A stretch of 64,000 bases of DNA from JACKAF01 sp041391485 (GCA_041391485.1 JAWKNY010000002.1:124001-188000); one strand, 5' to 3'. Positions 1-11,066 are shown, counted from the first letter of the stretch. The notes: a model not told the origin generated them from the letters alone. Program-made: numbers and translations.

Positions 1-174
1 ACTTCTCTTAGAAATGTAGTTTGATGAAAAAAGATTTTTCGGCATCGCCCCTCCCTAAAACACAGCAACCTATAGCCGTAGCGTTTTTTAAGCTTTCATG
101 AAAAGCCTTATACCGATTGCCACATCGCAGTAAATACTTTAGTTGATGAATTTGGCGCAAAGGGGGGGCCGTAG

Positions 175-2012
175 ATGCTTTATACTGCAGTACAAAAGAA
201 GAAAACCAAAAACTTCACGGCCTTATCTTTTATAGTCCAAATTCTACTGCTGGTGCCGCTCACCGGACTTCAGGCGCGCGACTGGCCCAAAACGCTCAAG
301 GACTTCCCAAAATCCCTACAAACCAAGTGGGATTCGGACGGCACGAAAACGCAGCAACCCTCCTGGTTTCCCAAAATTTCCTGTGAGGCGGCGTGGTTTA
401 GCAAACAACCGGCTGAGGTGCGATCGCAGAAGTTGTACCAGTTCGATTTTGAAAAATACGCGCGTGAAAAGTACCTAAAAAAAGATCCCAAAGCACTGGG
501 ATGCAAAAAGGGTACAGAAGAGCAAACACGCCTATGTGTCTTGAAAAAGGCGTACGCCGACTTCAACCAAAGCCTGGAGACGGGAACCTCCAATGATGGA
601 CAGAAAATTCCCAGCCGCGCACGCAAAGATTGCTACAAAAAATGGACGATCCTTGTGGCGATGGACGCGGACAACGATTTGCACCCGTACTCGCTCTGGG
701 ACATTTACGAGATGGAAACCGACTACTCCGGATCGGAGCGAGCGGGTTCCACCCTGCGCAAGGATGTTCTCATCCAACACGACGGCGAGGGCAACACCGG
801 CATTCAACGCTTGCACATCTTCCAGTCGCCGCAAGAATATAAGATTCAGTCAATGGACTACTTCAAGGCGCAGACGATCTGGGACAGACAGTCGCCTTTG
901 GTAGACTTCAAGGAAGAGGGCTATCTAGATTCCAAGAAGGCACGCTTTATCGACTACATCTCGTGGGGAATGAAAAATTACCCCGCCGAACACTACATGA
1001 TTATTCTCTGGGGACACGGTAAGGGCTGGCTCGTACGCGACAAGGCCCAGGTCAGTCACCTTTCTGGATCTGAGCTAGCCAACTCGCTAAGGCGCATTCA
1101 TGAAGAGGTGTTGGAATCCAAGCGCCCCATCGACAACTTCATTGCGGACGCTTGCTTTATGCAAGGCATAGAACTCGCCACAGAACTCTCCGCTTATACG
1201 CGTTTCACATCCGGTTCAGCGCAGGTGCAAAGCTTCTTGGGCCTTCCGTACCGGACCTTCTTTTATGAATTGAACAGCAGTTTCCACCGACTGGGACAGA
1301 GATTGAAGCGACAAGCGCAACAGTTTGAGAAGAAGGGGCGGCCGGACAAAGCGAAAGCCGCCTTGGCCACGTGGGAGATTCTAAAAACGACGAACCCGCT
1401 GCCGTCGCCAGCACTCTCCCCTATTTGGTCTCGGCTTCTCTGAGCGATACCGGCTATCAAGGCCGCGTCGACAAGGATTCAGACGGTTACCCGGAGGGAA
1501 AAGACTTTTTCACCTTCGCGTCGGTGGATGGCAAAGCGCTGCGCTTACGGCTCATTCCGCAGCTGGAGCAGCTCGCTACCGCCCTCAAAGCTTTTCTTCT
1601 GGAAGACAAAAACAAACGCTTTGAACGCGCCCTCGATCTTCAGTTTGCAGTTCCAAGCCTCCAAATGTTTAGAACGGATCTGCGGACGCGCGAATTGGGA
1701 AGCACCTTGGGCAAGCTGAAACTTCTTGGCAAGAGTTACCCGGACTCCACCCAAGCCTCTATCGTCGCACGTGCCGCCCACGAAGCGGAGAAATCGCTTC
1801 AAGAGGTAGTCCCGTCGGTATACTTCTCGAAACGCTACGAAAAATACCCGCGCTTTCGTGCGGTTGGATTCTGGTTGCCCGAATCGCCTGAGGAATACAA
1901 AGAGGATTTGCCCGCCTTCAGTGACACCCTCTTCTTTAATTCCAATTCGCTAAAAGCAAAGAAAGCGGCGTGGACGGATCTGTACGAGGTCCTGTTTGAG
2001 GAAGAGCCTTAG
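175..2012 (+). CDS. Secreted clostripain-family (C11) cysteine peptidase, frame-disrupted
   Basis: About 612 residues if the two frames are joined. The N-terminus has a basic stretch and a hydrophobic core typical of a signal peptide, so the protein is probably exported. A clostripain-like core follows: ILVAMDADNDL begins the fold, the catalytic His lies in WGHGKGW and the catalytic Cys in DACFMQG, in the order and spacing of family C11. A G-rich Shine-Dalgarno precedes the ATG at 175. The first frame runs off into a stop at 1443, while the same protein continues from about 1390 in another frame. Adding one A to the A5 run near 1384-1388 gives a continuous ILKNDEPAAV junction. The C-terminal 200 residues carry no motif I recognise. 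It overlaps the convergent PilZ gene by 4 bases. The family assignment is firm; whether the break is real is uncertain. Confidence 0.75.
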
Positions 2013-3511
2013 TTTTTTGCTTGAACGGCTTTGGAGGCCTTTTTGTAGCGGCGGCGTACCGCGATAAAAGAAACGATACGGTGGAGTGGGCGGAAGGTAG
2101 CTCGGATGAGTTTTTCCCACCAGAAGAGCTTCAGTTGCCCCTGTTCAATGACGTGGTCCCCGATGGGCGCATTAACGGCCCAAGTTTGCACTTTGCTGTT
2201 TACCCCTACCTGCAACGCTCTGAAGTCGATGTAGAGAAGATTTAGCGCATCTTTCTGCATGAAGCGCGTATGAAAACGCTGTTCGAGTGACTCCACGCCC
2301 AGCATCTTTTTGTACACCGGCACAAGGCCATCCACACAGTTCATCACCGCATACCGATGGCCGGACTGGGTGACGATGTGAGAGAGCTGCTGCAGCATCT
2401 TGAAGAAGACATCCGTACCGCGGAAATCCGGATCGGTACAGACGCGAGAACCCTCGACAAAACCCTCTTTCCAGAGCCACTCCGGGATCTCGACGCCATA
2501 GCTGACATGCTCGCTGCGCTCTGCGAGCCCATTATTGAAAACAACCCGAGCTGCCGAAACGATGCGCCCGTTCACTTCGCAGTAAACCTGTCGTGAGTGG
2601 CGATCCCACGGATCTTTCATCAGCGTAAAATCCTCGGTATCCAGCCAGCGGCCTTCGGCTTTCGCGGCCTTCAAGCGCAGCTTCAGAATATTCTCGAACT
2701 CCTCAGGGGACTGCGCGCTTTTGAACAGGAAAGCCTTCTCCAAATCAGCGACCAGAAAACCGTAGTCCCGAAGCTGTTGAATGCTCATGCCAGGTACCGT
2801 CATAAGCAGGAACTCCGCTACGCTGTTCTTTAAGTCATCGGTACAATGGTCCCAGGTGCAATACAGCAGCACCACATCACCGTCCTCCCGAATGGCGGCG
2901 ACTTCGACGACAGAGTTGTACTCGCCCCGAGCGGGCATCATCAGCTTTAAGTCCATCTTGAGGCCGGTGAAAAAAACGCCGTTGATGTTCTTGGTTCTTA
3001 ACACTACGCCGTTTCTGGAAAAGTGGCTGACGTTAAAAAGAAGCGTCCGGCTAAAAGCAATCGGATCATCACAGTACGCCAGCGGCATGTTTTCGGTACA
3101 GGCCAGAAGGCTATCTTCACAAACCTTGGACTTACCCCACTCCGCGGTGCGTACCCCGAGCTTGAGACGAAAGGAGCCAGCGAACTTAATGTGGCTGATA
3201 TTCCTAAGCGTGGCTTCCCGCGGGGAGGTTGCGCCCACTGTCACGAAAAATTTCTGAGAGATCGTGTCGAGTCCAGGAATCGCTTGCTTAGGCAGAATGC
3301 CGATCCCATTGGTGGAGAGATCGTAGACCTCGGCGTCGTAAGTTTTGCCGGCAAACTCGATTTTAGCTTCGGGGAACTCGCCACGGTAAAAGAGAATACG
3401 TTTGGATTCTCTGCGCTCAACCTTCGGAGCAGGAGTATTCTGCTCCTCGACGGAAAGAGATTGATCCTCGGGAGGTACTGCGACTTCCAGCTTTGCTGTT
3501 TTTTGACTCAT
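2009..3511 (-). CDS. PilZ domain protein fused to FeeM-like N-acyltransferase (GNAT)
   Basis: 500 residues. A PilZ domain occupies about residues 30-140: RESKR at 34-38 matches the RxxxR c-di-GMP motif and DLSTNG at 64-69 matches (D/N)xSxxG. A second PilZ-like stretch follows around HFSRNG, without an obvious RxxxR. Residues from about 260 to 440 resemble the FeeM/acyl-homoserine-lactone-synthase-like GNAT fold, with CEVNGRIVSAARVVFN followed by VCTDPDFRGTDVFFKMLQQ. The C-terminus is basic and aromatic and could touch the membrane. It is the last gene of an operon with the SDR gene (4-base ATGA overlap) and the cyclase. Inference: c-di-GMP controls acyl transfer to an amino-acid-like substrate. 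The acyl donor and product cannot be read from sequence. Confidence 0.8.
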   Translation of the reverse strand: MSQKTAKLEVAVPPEDQSLSVEEQNTPAPKVERRESKRILFYRGEFPEAKIEFAGKTYDAEVYDLSTNGIGILPKQAIPGLDTISQKFFVTVGATSPREATLRNISHIKFAGSFRLKLGVRTAEWGKSKVCEDSLLACTENMPLAYCDDPIAFSRTLLFNVSHFSRNGVVLRTKNINGVFFTGLKMDLKLMMPARGEYNSVVEVAAIREDGDVVLLYCTWDHCTDDLKNSVAEFLLMTVPGMSIQQLRDYGFLVADLEKAFLFKSAQSPEEFENILKLRLKAAKAEGRWLDTEDFTLMKDPWDRHSRQVYCEVNGRIVSAARVVFNNGLAERSEHVSYGVEIPEWLWKEGFVEGSRVCTDPDFRGTDVFFKMLQQLSHIVTQSGHRYAVMNCVDGLVPVYKKMLGVESLEQRFHTRFMQKDALNLLYIDFRALQVGVNSKVQTWAVNAPIGDHVIEQGQLKLFWWEKLIRATFRPLHRIVSFIAVRRRYKKASKAVQAKN

Positions 3512-4305
3512 ACGCCTAATCGTTTTTTGAGAATGTAACCGGCCAAATCAATCGCGAACACTCGCGGTAAAAACGGAAAGATGCTCGCTAGAAACCTGTC
3601 TCCCTTGTGCGGGATGCAAAAAAATTGACTCACGTCCCGGAGCGAAGCTTCCACAACAGCTTTGGGTAACATGGCGGATTTTCCCGGATGCGCCCCCTGG
3701 CGGTCGTGAAAAGGGGTTTTCGTCGTACTGGGCAATACCAGCTGGAATCGGATCCCGCTGTTCTTATTTTCTCTGGCCACGGCCGCAGCGTAGCTAAAAC
3801 AAAAAGCCTTGGTTGCCGTATAGATTTGGTTGTTGGGGATCGGTACTACCGCGTTGATTGACGCTACATGGACCACGAAGCCCTTACTCTGCGCCTGCAT
3901 TTTTGGCAGTAGCGCTCTCGTAAAAATGACGGGCGCCACCGCATTCACATTGATGACGTTAATGTAATCTTCAACGGGGTGAGACTGCAGCGGTCCCTTC
4001 AGTCCAAACCCCGCGTTGTTTATCAGAACTTTTATGGGCTCAGCAGCGAGTGCATTCGCCGCGGCTTTGGTCGCTTCGATATCGCTGAGATCGAGACAGA
4101 GGGTCCTCACGCGAATCGAGTGAGTCGATTCGAGTTCCTTTTGCTGTACCGCAAGTGCCTCTCCTTCATTTGAAATGCAGATCAAGTTGCAACCGAGTCG
4201 GGCGAGGGCTTCGGCGTATTCTTTGCCAATGCCTCTCGTGGTACCGGTGACCAAAGCCCAATCGGAACTCTCAAAATTTGCCTTCGCCCAAGATGAAAAG
4301 TTCAT
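3508..4305 (-). CDS. Short-chain dehydrogenase/reductase (SDR)
   Basis: 265 residues, usual for a classical SDR. The N-terminal cofactor motif is TGTTRGIG (TGxxxGxG), INNAGFG is the NNAG motif, and YTATK supplies the YxxxK catalytic pair after a conserved Ser region (HVASINAV). The organisation resembles the DltE/YqjQ-like branch that acts on acyl or keto groups, but the substrate is not predictable. The start codon overlaps the stop of the upstream cyclase gene (TGATG) and its stop overlaps the start of the PilZ-acyltransferase gene. The three genes are therefore translationally coupled, which suggests a role in making or modifying the lipid-like product of that acyltransferase. Confidence 0.85.
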   Translation of the reverse strand: MNFSSWAKANFESSDWALVTGTTRGIGKEYAEALARLGCNLICISNEGEALAVQQKELESTHSIRVRTLCLDLSDIEATKAAANALAAEPIKVLINNAGFGLKGPLQSHPVEDYINVINVNAVAPVIFTRALLPKMQAQSKGFVVHVASINAVVPIPNNQIYTATKAFCFSYAAAVARENKNSGIRFQLVLPSTTKTPFHDRQGAHPGKSAMLPKAVVEASLRDVSQFFCIPHKGDRFLASIFPFLPRVFAIDLAGYILKKRLGV

Positions 4306-6488
4306 CAGCCAGCCTTCCTATATTGTTCCAGAAGAGGAGAGAGTTCCTCTTGCGAGGGCACTTTCATCTCCAGCTGGCGCATTTTCTCTTCGATGGCGTG
4401 AACCATCGCGTTTAAAGTCGGGTCCATCGGCATATCAGGGTGCAAGGTATGCGGGGGACAAATCTGGATGAGGGACTGGATCGCCGCCAAGGCCTCATGG
4501 AACTTGCCCGCAAGTTCAAGCTTGATGGCCTCCATGATCTTGCCCCGCGTGGAGAGTTTCCACTCAATCACGGCAGGCGGGTGGTGCTCAAAAATTTCGT
4601 AAACCAGAGATTTCTTGGCTCGTCCCTTCAGCATGACATAGCCGGCGGGCCGGTAGAACTGGTAGTCATGCTGGAGATCGATGAACTCCTTGGAACAGAG
4701 AATATCGACAGAAAATTGCCGTGTAATGGTCTCCAACCGGGAGGCCACGTTTACCGGATCCCCTATCAAGGTGCGATCTATTTTGTGGTTGGATCCGAAA
4801 TTGGCGGAAAGCATCGTACCGTGAGAGATACCCGTCCCAAACTGCAGGAGTTCTTTATGCTGTTCAAAACGCTCACGATTCGCTGCTGAAAGATTCTTTC
4901 TCGTTTCGACAATCGCCTTTAAACAAGAAGTCGGATCCGAGAACTCAATCATCATCGCATCGCCGATAATCTTATCGACTCGGCCGCGCTCTGCATACAC
5001 GGCATCGTTCACAATCTTGAAAAACTCGTTGATAGTTTTCTGGCACTCAAACGCCGAGTACGTCTCAAAAAAGGTTGTGTAGTTGTGCATGTCCATGAAA
5101 GTGATGGACTTGTTCAGGTTCCGGGGTTGGTACTGGAGCGGGTCTTCCCCTCTGTCGAGTTCTTCCACAACATCAATACTCACAAAGGAACGGATTACCT
5201 GGTCTCTTCGTTTCAGGTTGGTAACCTTGTTTTCCAGCTCATCCATTACTCGGAGCTTGTCCCTTTGTTCTTTGAGCTTGTCTTGCGTCACCACGTTGAG
5301 TTGCTGACCAGCGGCAAAGGCAAGTAGCAACGACTGGCAGAGCGTTCCGATGGGTAGTCCCCACGAATAAATGTAGCTGTGGTCCAAGGCGCCGGAAAGC
5401 CACGCCACAATGAGAAACGCTCCCAAGGTAAATGGAATCCACGAGAGCGCGTAATACAGGCTGATGTTGTTGCTGCGGTTGCGAGTCCACAGCACGACGC
5501 CTACCGACGGTAGGACCAACATATGGATGAGCGCAAAGAACCTTACCGGGATCAGGGCGTACGCGCTATTGGTGGCAAAAACGGTGATGATGGTCAGAAC
5601 ATCCATCACAGGCAAAATCAAGAGTAGAGACTTGAGGCGGTCCTTTCCCGAAAAGTAGGGTTTCTTGGGAAAGAGGTCGAGCAAAGCCGCGGAAAAAAGA
5701 TAAATGAAAAACAGTAGAATGGGGGCAGAAAGCGCCGACCACCAGAAGTCGGTATGAAAACCGAAAATCACATCAGGAAGGATGCCTTTGTGGTAGGAGC
5801 TAAACGAAACCGTGAAGTGAATGGTGGAAGCCAAAAACAACGAGTAGAAAAGGTAGGTACGGTTGGGATAAGTCACAAACAGGAAGATGTGATAAACCAT
5901 CAAGAGCAGCAACCCACCAATGAGTGTGCAAAACACGGCCAAGTCGAAGTCAGTCTTTACCTCGTGCATCGGTAAGGAACGCGCCGCCGTTGCCAAAGAG
6001 TTGGATCGGCTTCGTACCGAGAAGTAACGGGTACTCTTTCCGGGCGGGACCTCAAACTTCAACGCGGGAACGCTCTCAAAGCGTTTCATGGGCAACGTCG
6101 AACCGACGGAATCCAGAAGTTTACCGGATTCGTCGTACGCGTGGATCTGCTCCAGGAATACCGGATTGAACTCAAAAAAGACGGTGCGCGGAAGCTTCTC
6201 ATCGTTGAGGAACTGGGCTTTCACCCAGGCCGTCGTGGTCTCCAGCCCAAAAGTTAGGTTGGCAGACTCCGGAACCGCCCAGCTCTGGGCTTTGCCAATA
6301 ACATCCCCGATCGCAACGTCATTGGTCTCATCCAGAAAGTAGAGGATGTCCTCGTTTGTCTTTCTGTCCAGCGAATCGGTGACCTCGATCACGCGCGCTT
6401 CGGTTGTAGAGGCTGAAGGCGCACCCGCCCAAACCTGTAGGCACAGCAGTAGCCATACTACTCCCAGGATTTTTTGCCCGAAGGTCAT
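4305..6488 (-). CDS. 7TMR-DISM membrane receptor with class III adenylate/guanylate cyclase domain
   Basis: 727 residues. A signal peptide and an extracytoplasmic DISM sensor domain cover about residues 25-180, followed by seven hydrophobic segments (about 185-410), a coiled-coil linker (about 415-440) and a class III cyclase domain. The two metal-binding Asp residues are visible in TFMDMHNYTTF and GRVDKIIGDAMMIEF. GDPVNVASRLE carries the base-recognition Asp and the Asn/Arg transition-state residues, so the domain should be active. A short helical tail follows. It leads the operon with the SDR and PilZ-acyltransferase genes, linking cyclic nucleotide production with a c-di-GMP effector. Substrate (ATP or GTP) is not certain; the Asp in the base-recognition loop favours ATP. 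Confidence 0.9.
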   Translation of the reverse strand: MTFGQKILGVVWLLLCLQVWAGAPSASTTEARVIEVTDSLDRKTNEDILYFLDETNDVAIGDVIGKAQSWAVPESANLTFGLETTTAWVKAQFLNDEKLPRTVFFEFNPVFLEQIHAYDESGKLLDSVGSTLPMKRFESVPALKFEVPPGKSTRYFSVRSRSNSLATAARSLPMHEVKTDFDLAVFCTLIGGLLLLMVYHIFLFVTYPNRTYLFYSLFLASTIHFTVSFSSYHKGILPDVIFGFHTDFWWSALSAPILLFFIYLFSAALLDLFPKKPYFSGKDRLKSLLLILPVMDVLTIITVFATNSAYALIPVRFFALIHMLVLPSVGVVLWTRNRSNNISLYYALSWIPFTLGAFLIVAWLSGALDHSYIYSWGLPIGTLCQSLLLAFAAGQQLNVVTQDKLKEQRDKLRVMDELENKVTNLKRRDQVIRSFVSIDVVEELDRGEDPLQYQPRNLNKSITFMDMHNYTTFFETYSAFECQKTINEFFKIVNDAVYAERGRVDKIIGDAMMIEFSDPTSCLKAIVETRKNLSAANRERFEQHKELLQFGTGISHGTMLSANFGSNHKIDRTLIGDPVNVASRLETITRQFSVDILCSKEFIDLQHDYQFYRPAGYVMLKGRAKKSLVYEIFEHHPPAVIEWKLSTRGKIMEAIKLELAGKFHEALAAIQSLIQICPPHTLHPDMPMDPTLNAMVHAIEEKMRQLEMKVPSQEELSPLLEQYRKAG

Positions 6489-6634
6489 GGTAAGGATAAG
6501 TCTCCAACGAGCTTATCGGCTTTTATTCTTAAGTACTTAAGCGATTTGCGACGCGGTAAGCCACTCCAAAAGGCCCTACCGGCAAAGGTTTCCAGTCGCG
6601 GTGTCCCCCGCCATTCACCGAAACTAAATAAATT

Positions 6635-8853
6635 CTATTTGCCCGTGAGAAAATCGATGAGTTCCCCGAACTCCTGGGACCGCGTGTTGAGCGACACATC
6701 GACGACGACCTCCTGGTTTTCCTTCTCCAGGAACAGAACTTCTTCAAAGTGCGGGAGATCGTAGGTAATCGCCAGGTCGTGGGGCAGCGTGTACTTCCAA
6801 TCATCGCCTTTCTTGTAGCTGTAAAGGCCCATTTCTACGCGCAGCTCAGTACGATCTTCGGTGTTCTGATCCGACTCGTCGTTCCCCTCGGGAAGCACCA
6901 TGTGGGTGAGGCGCTTAGTGTAGGCCGCATCATCACAGCTGTAAAGCGGAGGAAACGCCTTCGGCGCGTACTCGGACTCCGCCTTGGCGTTCTTGCTTTG
7001 CGAAAGTAGCGCCACTCCGAGATAACGCACAATTCCACTATACGTATCCAGATTAAGCCCATCGTGTCCCGAACCCTTGGTGGCGTTAATAAACGGCTTC
7101 ACCTTTTTCGCAAAGTCCTCGGACTCCTGGACCACAAAAAGTTTTGGTTCTTCAAACCCGCAGCGCGTGGACTTGCCAAGCTCGATGGCGGCCGCCGCCT
7201 GCCCGGTCTTTTGGGCGCTCGCCCCGTAGCTGGGAAACGCGTCCGGATCTTTGGAAGGGGTAGCGGTAAAAACCTTCTCGGAAATGACTTCTGTCTCTAG
7301 GTCTTTAATCTCGTCGAGATAGCTTTTGTTGCCATAGACCGGGGTACCGTCAATCACGACCAAGTTCACGTCTTGAACATTCACGTGCGCCACTAGGTTC
7401 GTGTACGGATTCGCGTTTGCCGAACGCGTGGCAATCAACGTCCCCATCGCTCCGACTTGGAGGGTCCCCACACCGTGTTCGCCTTTTTTCTCAAAACCGT
7501 AGTGATTCATGATTTGTGCGGGGTACTTGGTGACCATGTAGTAGAGCTCCTGGTCGCTGAAGAGCTTTTTGGAGAAACCGGATTTTACGACGTAGTTTCT
7601 GGCGAGTTTGAGTTCTTCTAATACGCCTTTGGAGCCGGTAGGCGTCCAGTCGGAACCAAGTGCTACCGTCACACCCGCTTTCTTCGCGGCCTCAACGTCC
7701 ACCGTTTCCCCGTACAGTAGGAAGTTGGAGTACGGAGACCAAACGAGCCCCATCTCATTCTTTGCCATCGTCTTGAAATCTTCGTCACGAAGCCCGACAC
7801 CGTGGATGAAACTCACGCCCGGAATGGTCAAACCTGCCAAGCGCAAAACCTGAAACTCAGTCCAGTTATACGGATCTAAGCGGCGGCCCTCACCCAGATG
7901 CGTAATGAGCGCGGAGCGCCGAGCGCCCTGCAGTTCCACGTAGCGCTTGATAAACTCACTGTGCTGCTTCACTCCAAACACTTCCGTAAAGTAGTTGATG
8001 AAGGATTCTTCATCCGGTACTTCGCACTGCTTGCGTAGCGTTTTCTCACCCTTGAGGAGCCAATCGTACGACGCCTTTGTGTAAACGTTCTTCGTGGCCA
8101 CTTCGGGTAAATCACCACAGTGATCTTTTAAGTACTTGACCACAGCCTTCCCGTAGCAGGTCCCTTCCCCGATGCAACCCAACTTCTCAATTACAGGACG
8201 GAGTTCGTTCCACAGAAAGTGAACGCGTTCAGGCTCGATGATGTCACCCGCTGAACTGATGGCTTTGCGCTTACTGATGTAGGCTCCGGTATCCTCCACC
8301 GAATGCACCGCAAATTTTTGTGGTTGAGCATGTGGCCCTGCAAATAGGCAGTTCCCAGAACCATGGCTTGAAGCTCTGACCACCGGTACGCGGCCACTTG
8401 CGCCTCGGTCTTTGACGACCAAGGGTTCATGTTGTCCGACTGCACCTGCTGGTAATTGGCCACTTTTTTGCGCCACTCAAAACGGTTCGCAAACTGCCCT
8501 TTGGCAGCGTCCCAGGTGGGCAGCATGTTTTGCTTATTGTGGCCGTGCAGGTCAATGAGGCCCGGATAGATCACGTCGTAACTGCGAGAGCCTTTGGGCT
8601 TTAACACCAAAACATCGGCCCCTTCTTTTTTGAGTGTCTTGCTTGTCTCTTCCACATCGTCCACTTCTTCGATGCGCTGGATGAGTCTATCGTCGACAAG
8701 CACATAACCCAAAACCGTACTCTCGGCGTCTTTTTCAAGGTACTCGCCCGGAATCTTTCCGATGAAGGCGGTGGGTTTGGCAACAGCAGCCGCTGTTAAA
8801 AGTGTTTCCGCAACAAAAGAGAGAATAAAACCGAAAGAAAACGCCCGACCCAT
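6635..8853 (-). CDS. Secreted amidohydrolase-family metallohydrolase, frame-disrupted
   Basis: About 739 residues after joining two frames. An N-terminal signal peptide ends near AAAVAKP. The amidohydrolase metal site is evident: GLIDLHGHN gives the HxH pair, FIHGVGL a later His, and ALGSDWTPTG the catalytic Asp in the usual order. The N-terminal portion reads to about 8320 and then shifts frame. Adding one base in the A5/T3 run (8312-8319, minus-strand sense CACAAAAATTTGCGG) gives a continuous NHKNFAVHSVEDTG. The C-terminal 150 residues are a family-variable extension. A good sigma-70-like promoter lies just upstream. Substrate is unknown: nucleoside deaminases, imidazolonepropionases and prolidase-like enzymes share this fold. 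Confidence 0.7.
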
Positions 8854-8883
8854 ACGCCCCCCAAAACATGAAGTTACCTTTTT

Positions 8884-8912
8884 GCTATAGCGTGCGTCCT
8901 TTCATGCTGCAA
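8884..8912 (-). promoter_or_regulatory. Sigma-70-type promoter for the amidohydrolase gene
   Basis: On the minus strand TTGCAG (-35) is separated by exactly 17 bases from TATAGC (-10), about 30 bases before the amidohydrolase start at 8853. Confidence 0.5.
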
Positions 8913-9071
8913 GGTGTTGTCTCTTTAAAATTAAGAGCGACTAAGTTAGTCTTCGATATTAATGCGGTGAGTTAATAATTTTCGAGAGTCATTCTGCGAG
9001 TTTATTTTCGGACTGGAAAAGCGGATCGGAACGCAACTAGGAAGATCTTTTTCTTCAAACCGAGCGTACTT

Positions 9072-11066
9072 TTACCAAAGCTTCAGACGATCCGCTGGGG
9101 CCAAGTACATCTTGTCGCCCGCCTTACAACCGTAAGCCTCATAAAAACCGGGTTGGTGTTTCAGAGGCTCGTTCACGCGCACATCGGTCTGGGCGTGGGG
9201 ATCGGTCTTTAGCCGCCGTTCTCTTTCGGAGGGCCGCATAGTACCGCACCAAGATCGGGCAAACTGCAAAAAGAAAGCTTTCTTGTCTTCCTCACTCCCC
9301 TTGCTTTCAGGGAAGGCAGCTTCGTAGGCGAAAGACAAACCCGTGACGTCCGCAATGTTTTCGCCGAGCGTGAGTTTGCCATCGTGGCCAGCCGCCGCGT
9401 ACTGTTTGACGAGAACTTCGCCCAATGCATGAAACTTTTTAATGTCCCCTGCTGACATCCACTGTTTGAGATTTCCCATCTCGTCGTACTTCGCACCTTG
9501 ATCATCAATCGCGTGACCCAGTTCGTGTCCTACCACCATGCCAGCACCGCCGAAGTTTGCCGCCTCCGGTGCAGTAGCATCATAAAATGGGTATTGAAGG
9601 ATCCCCTGCAGCATCACAAACTTGTGATCAGCGGGGCTATAGTACGCGTTCACGGTAAGCGGCCCCATCGACCACCGTTCCCGGTTGCGTGGTTTGCTAA
9701 ATTCTTCAAGCGTCCGTTCCACCCATTGCTCCTGCCGAACCATGGAGTTTGCGATGGGAGCCTTCGGATCGTAGTTCGCTACCGGCAACAGATCCCACTC
9801 TTTCTCCGTCGTGGGCTTTACGAGCTGCATCTTCACCGACTCCATCTTCTTTATCGCGCCCTTTTTTCCGCGCGCACTGAGCCAGTGGTTTTTCTTTAGG
9901 CGATTCACCATCGCCACCCGGACGCGATCGACAAGCGCGGCAAACTTCTTTGTCGGGAAATCCGGATACAGTTCGTCAATGAGTTCTCGATCGAGTTCTT
10001 TTCCAAAGTTTCCCATGACGGAAAAGCTGCACCGCTCGGCCCGAACCGGGCGGACTTCCGGCCCGCCTAGGTGCTTGTGACTAAAATCAAAACGCGCTTG
10101 GTAGTACTCGGGGTAAGCATCGTCCATATATGAGGAGAGGTCCCGGAAGAGATAAACATCCTTTAATGTATCGACCGGCGTGGTTTGTAGAAGCTTGTCC
10201 ACTTCAGCAAAATTTTCGGCAAACAGATGCCGTACCAGTGTCTTGCCAGGTATCTTGGCGAGGGCCTCTTTCAGGGACAAAGACGGGTACTTTTTTAGAA
10301 GATCCTCACGCGAGATTAATAGCTTTTTTGAATACAGCTCACGCAACTCCGCCGGAAGGGGGTACGTAGCAGCCACCTTTTTTTCGAATTCCACCACCGC
10401 TTTGGCACGCGCCTCCGCATTCTCCAGTCCAATCGTGGTAAAAAACTTCTGAACAAGTTCCGTAAAATCGGCGACTACTTCCGGCTTTTCGTAATAGCTC
10501 CGCTCGGGAAGCGTCATCAAAGGGCCGCTATCAAAATAGACATCGTAGATTTCCGAATTGTCCAAGTTGGAGAGGCGGCCGAACGACAAAAAAGCGTAAT
10601 GAGGTCCCACGATGCGCGAGTCGACGAACTTCACGAAGGAGGCGGAATCTTTGTACGGGGCAATCTCTTTTAGCGTCGACTGAACGAGTCTTTTTTCCTC
10701 CGCCTTCCGAGCGGGAGCGTCCATGCAGGCCACGTAGTAGTTTCTGAGAGCTTTGGCTCCGGGTGTGAGTTGTGTGCGCGCACCCAGCTTCGCTAGATAA
10801 TCCTTCTTATGTTCCAGAATGCGTTCAAAGGAATCATTTACCGCAAAGATGTGCCGGCTGCGATCCTCGCGCAGCTGAAAGCAGGCCAAGGCCTCAGAGC
10901 AAGCATAGTCGTAAAAATTGTCGCAGGGTTTTGCTGTCTCGCTAACTTTGAATTCACGCTTGGCTGGAATGTCAGAAGTCTTGCAGGATTCAGAAGCCCC
11001 CTTGTCGCGTGTACACGCAATACAAAGGAGGGAAGCCAGGGATAAAACACGGATGAAACGCAGCAT
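9072..11066 (-). CDS. M13-family (neprilysin/PepO-like) zinc metallopeptidase lipoprotein
   Basis: 664 residues, the standard M13 length. LCIAC within the first 20 residues is a lipobox, so the enzyme is probably membrane-anchored and periplasmic. The zinc site is complete: VVGHELGHAIDDQG contains HExxH and GENIADVTG the third ligand Glu. NAYYSPADHKF corresponds to the substrate-binding NAYY motif, and the protein ends with the family-typical APADRLKLW. It degrades small peptides in known relatives. It sits between the amidohydrolase and the response-regulator gene on the same strand, with gaps of 218 and 30 bases, so co-transcription with the regulator upstream is possible but not shown. Confidence 0.92.
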   Translation of the reverse strand: MLRFIRVLSLASLLCIACTRDKGASESCKTSDIPAKREFKVSETAKPCDNFYDYACSEALACFQLREDRSRHIFAVNDSFERILEHKKDYLAKLGARTQLTPGAKALRNYYVACMDAPARKAEEKRLVQSTLKEIAPYKDSASFVKFVDSRIVGPHYAFLSFGRLSNLDNSEIYDVYFDSGPLMTLPERSYYEKPEVVADFTELVQKFFTTIGLENAEARAKAVVEFEKKVAATYPLPAELRELYSKKLLISREDLLKKYPSLSLKEALAKIPGKTLVRHLFAENFAEVDKLLQTTPVDTLKDVYLFRDLSSYMDDAYPEYYQARFDFSHKHLGGPEVRPVRAERCSFSVMGNFGKELDRELIDELYPDFPTKKFAALVDRVRVAMVNRLKKNHWLSARGKKGAIKKMESVKMQLVKPTTEKEWDLLPVANYDPKAPIANSMVRQEQWVERTLEEFSKPRNRERWSMGPLTVNAYYSPADHKFVMLQGILQYPFYDATAPEAANFGGAGMVVGHELGHAIDDQGAKYDEMGNLKQWMSAGDIKKFHALGEVLVKQYAAAGHDGKLTLGENIADVTGLSFAYEAAFPESKGSEEDKKAFFLQFARSWCGTMRPSERERRLKTDPHAQTDVRVNEPLKHQPGFYEAYGCKAGDKMYLAPADRLKLW

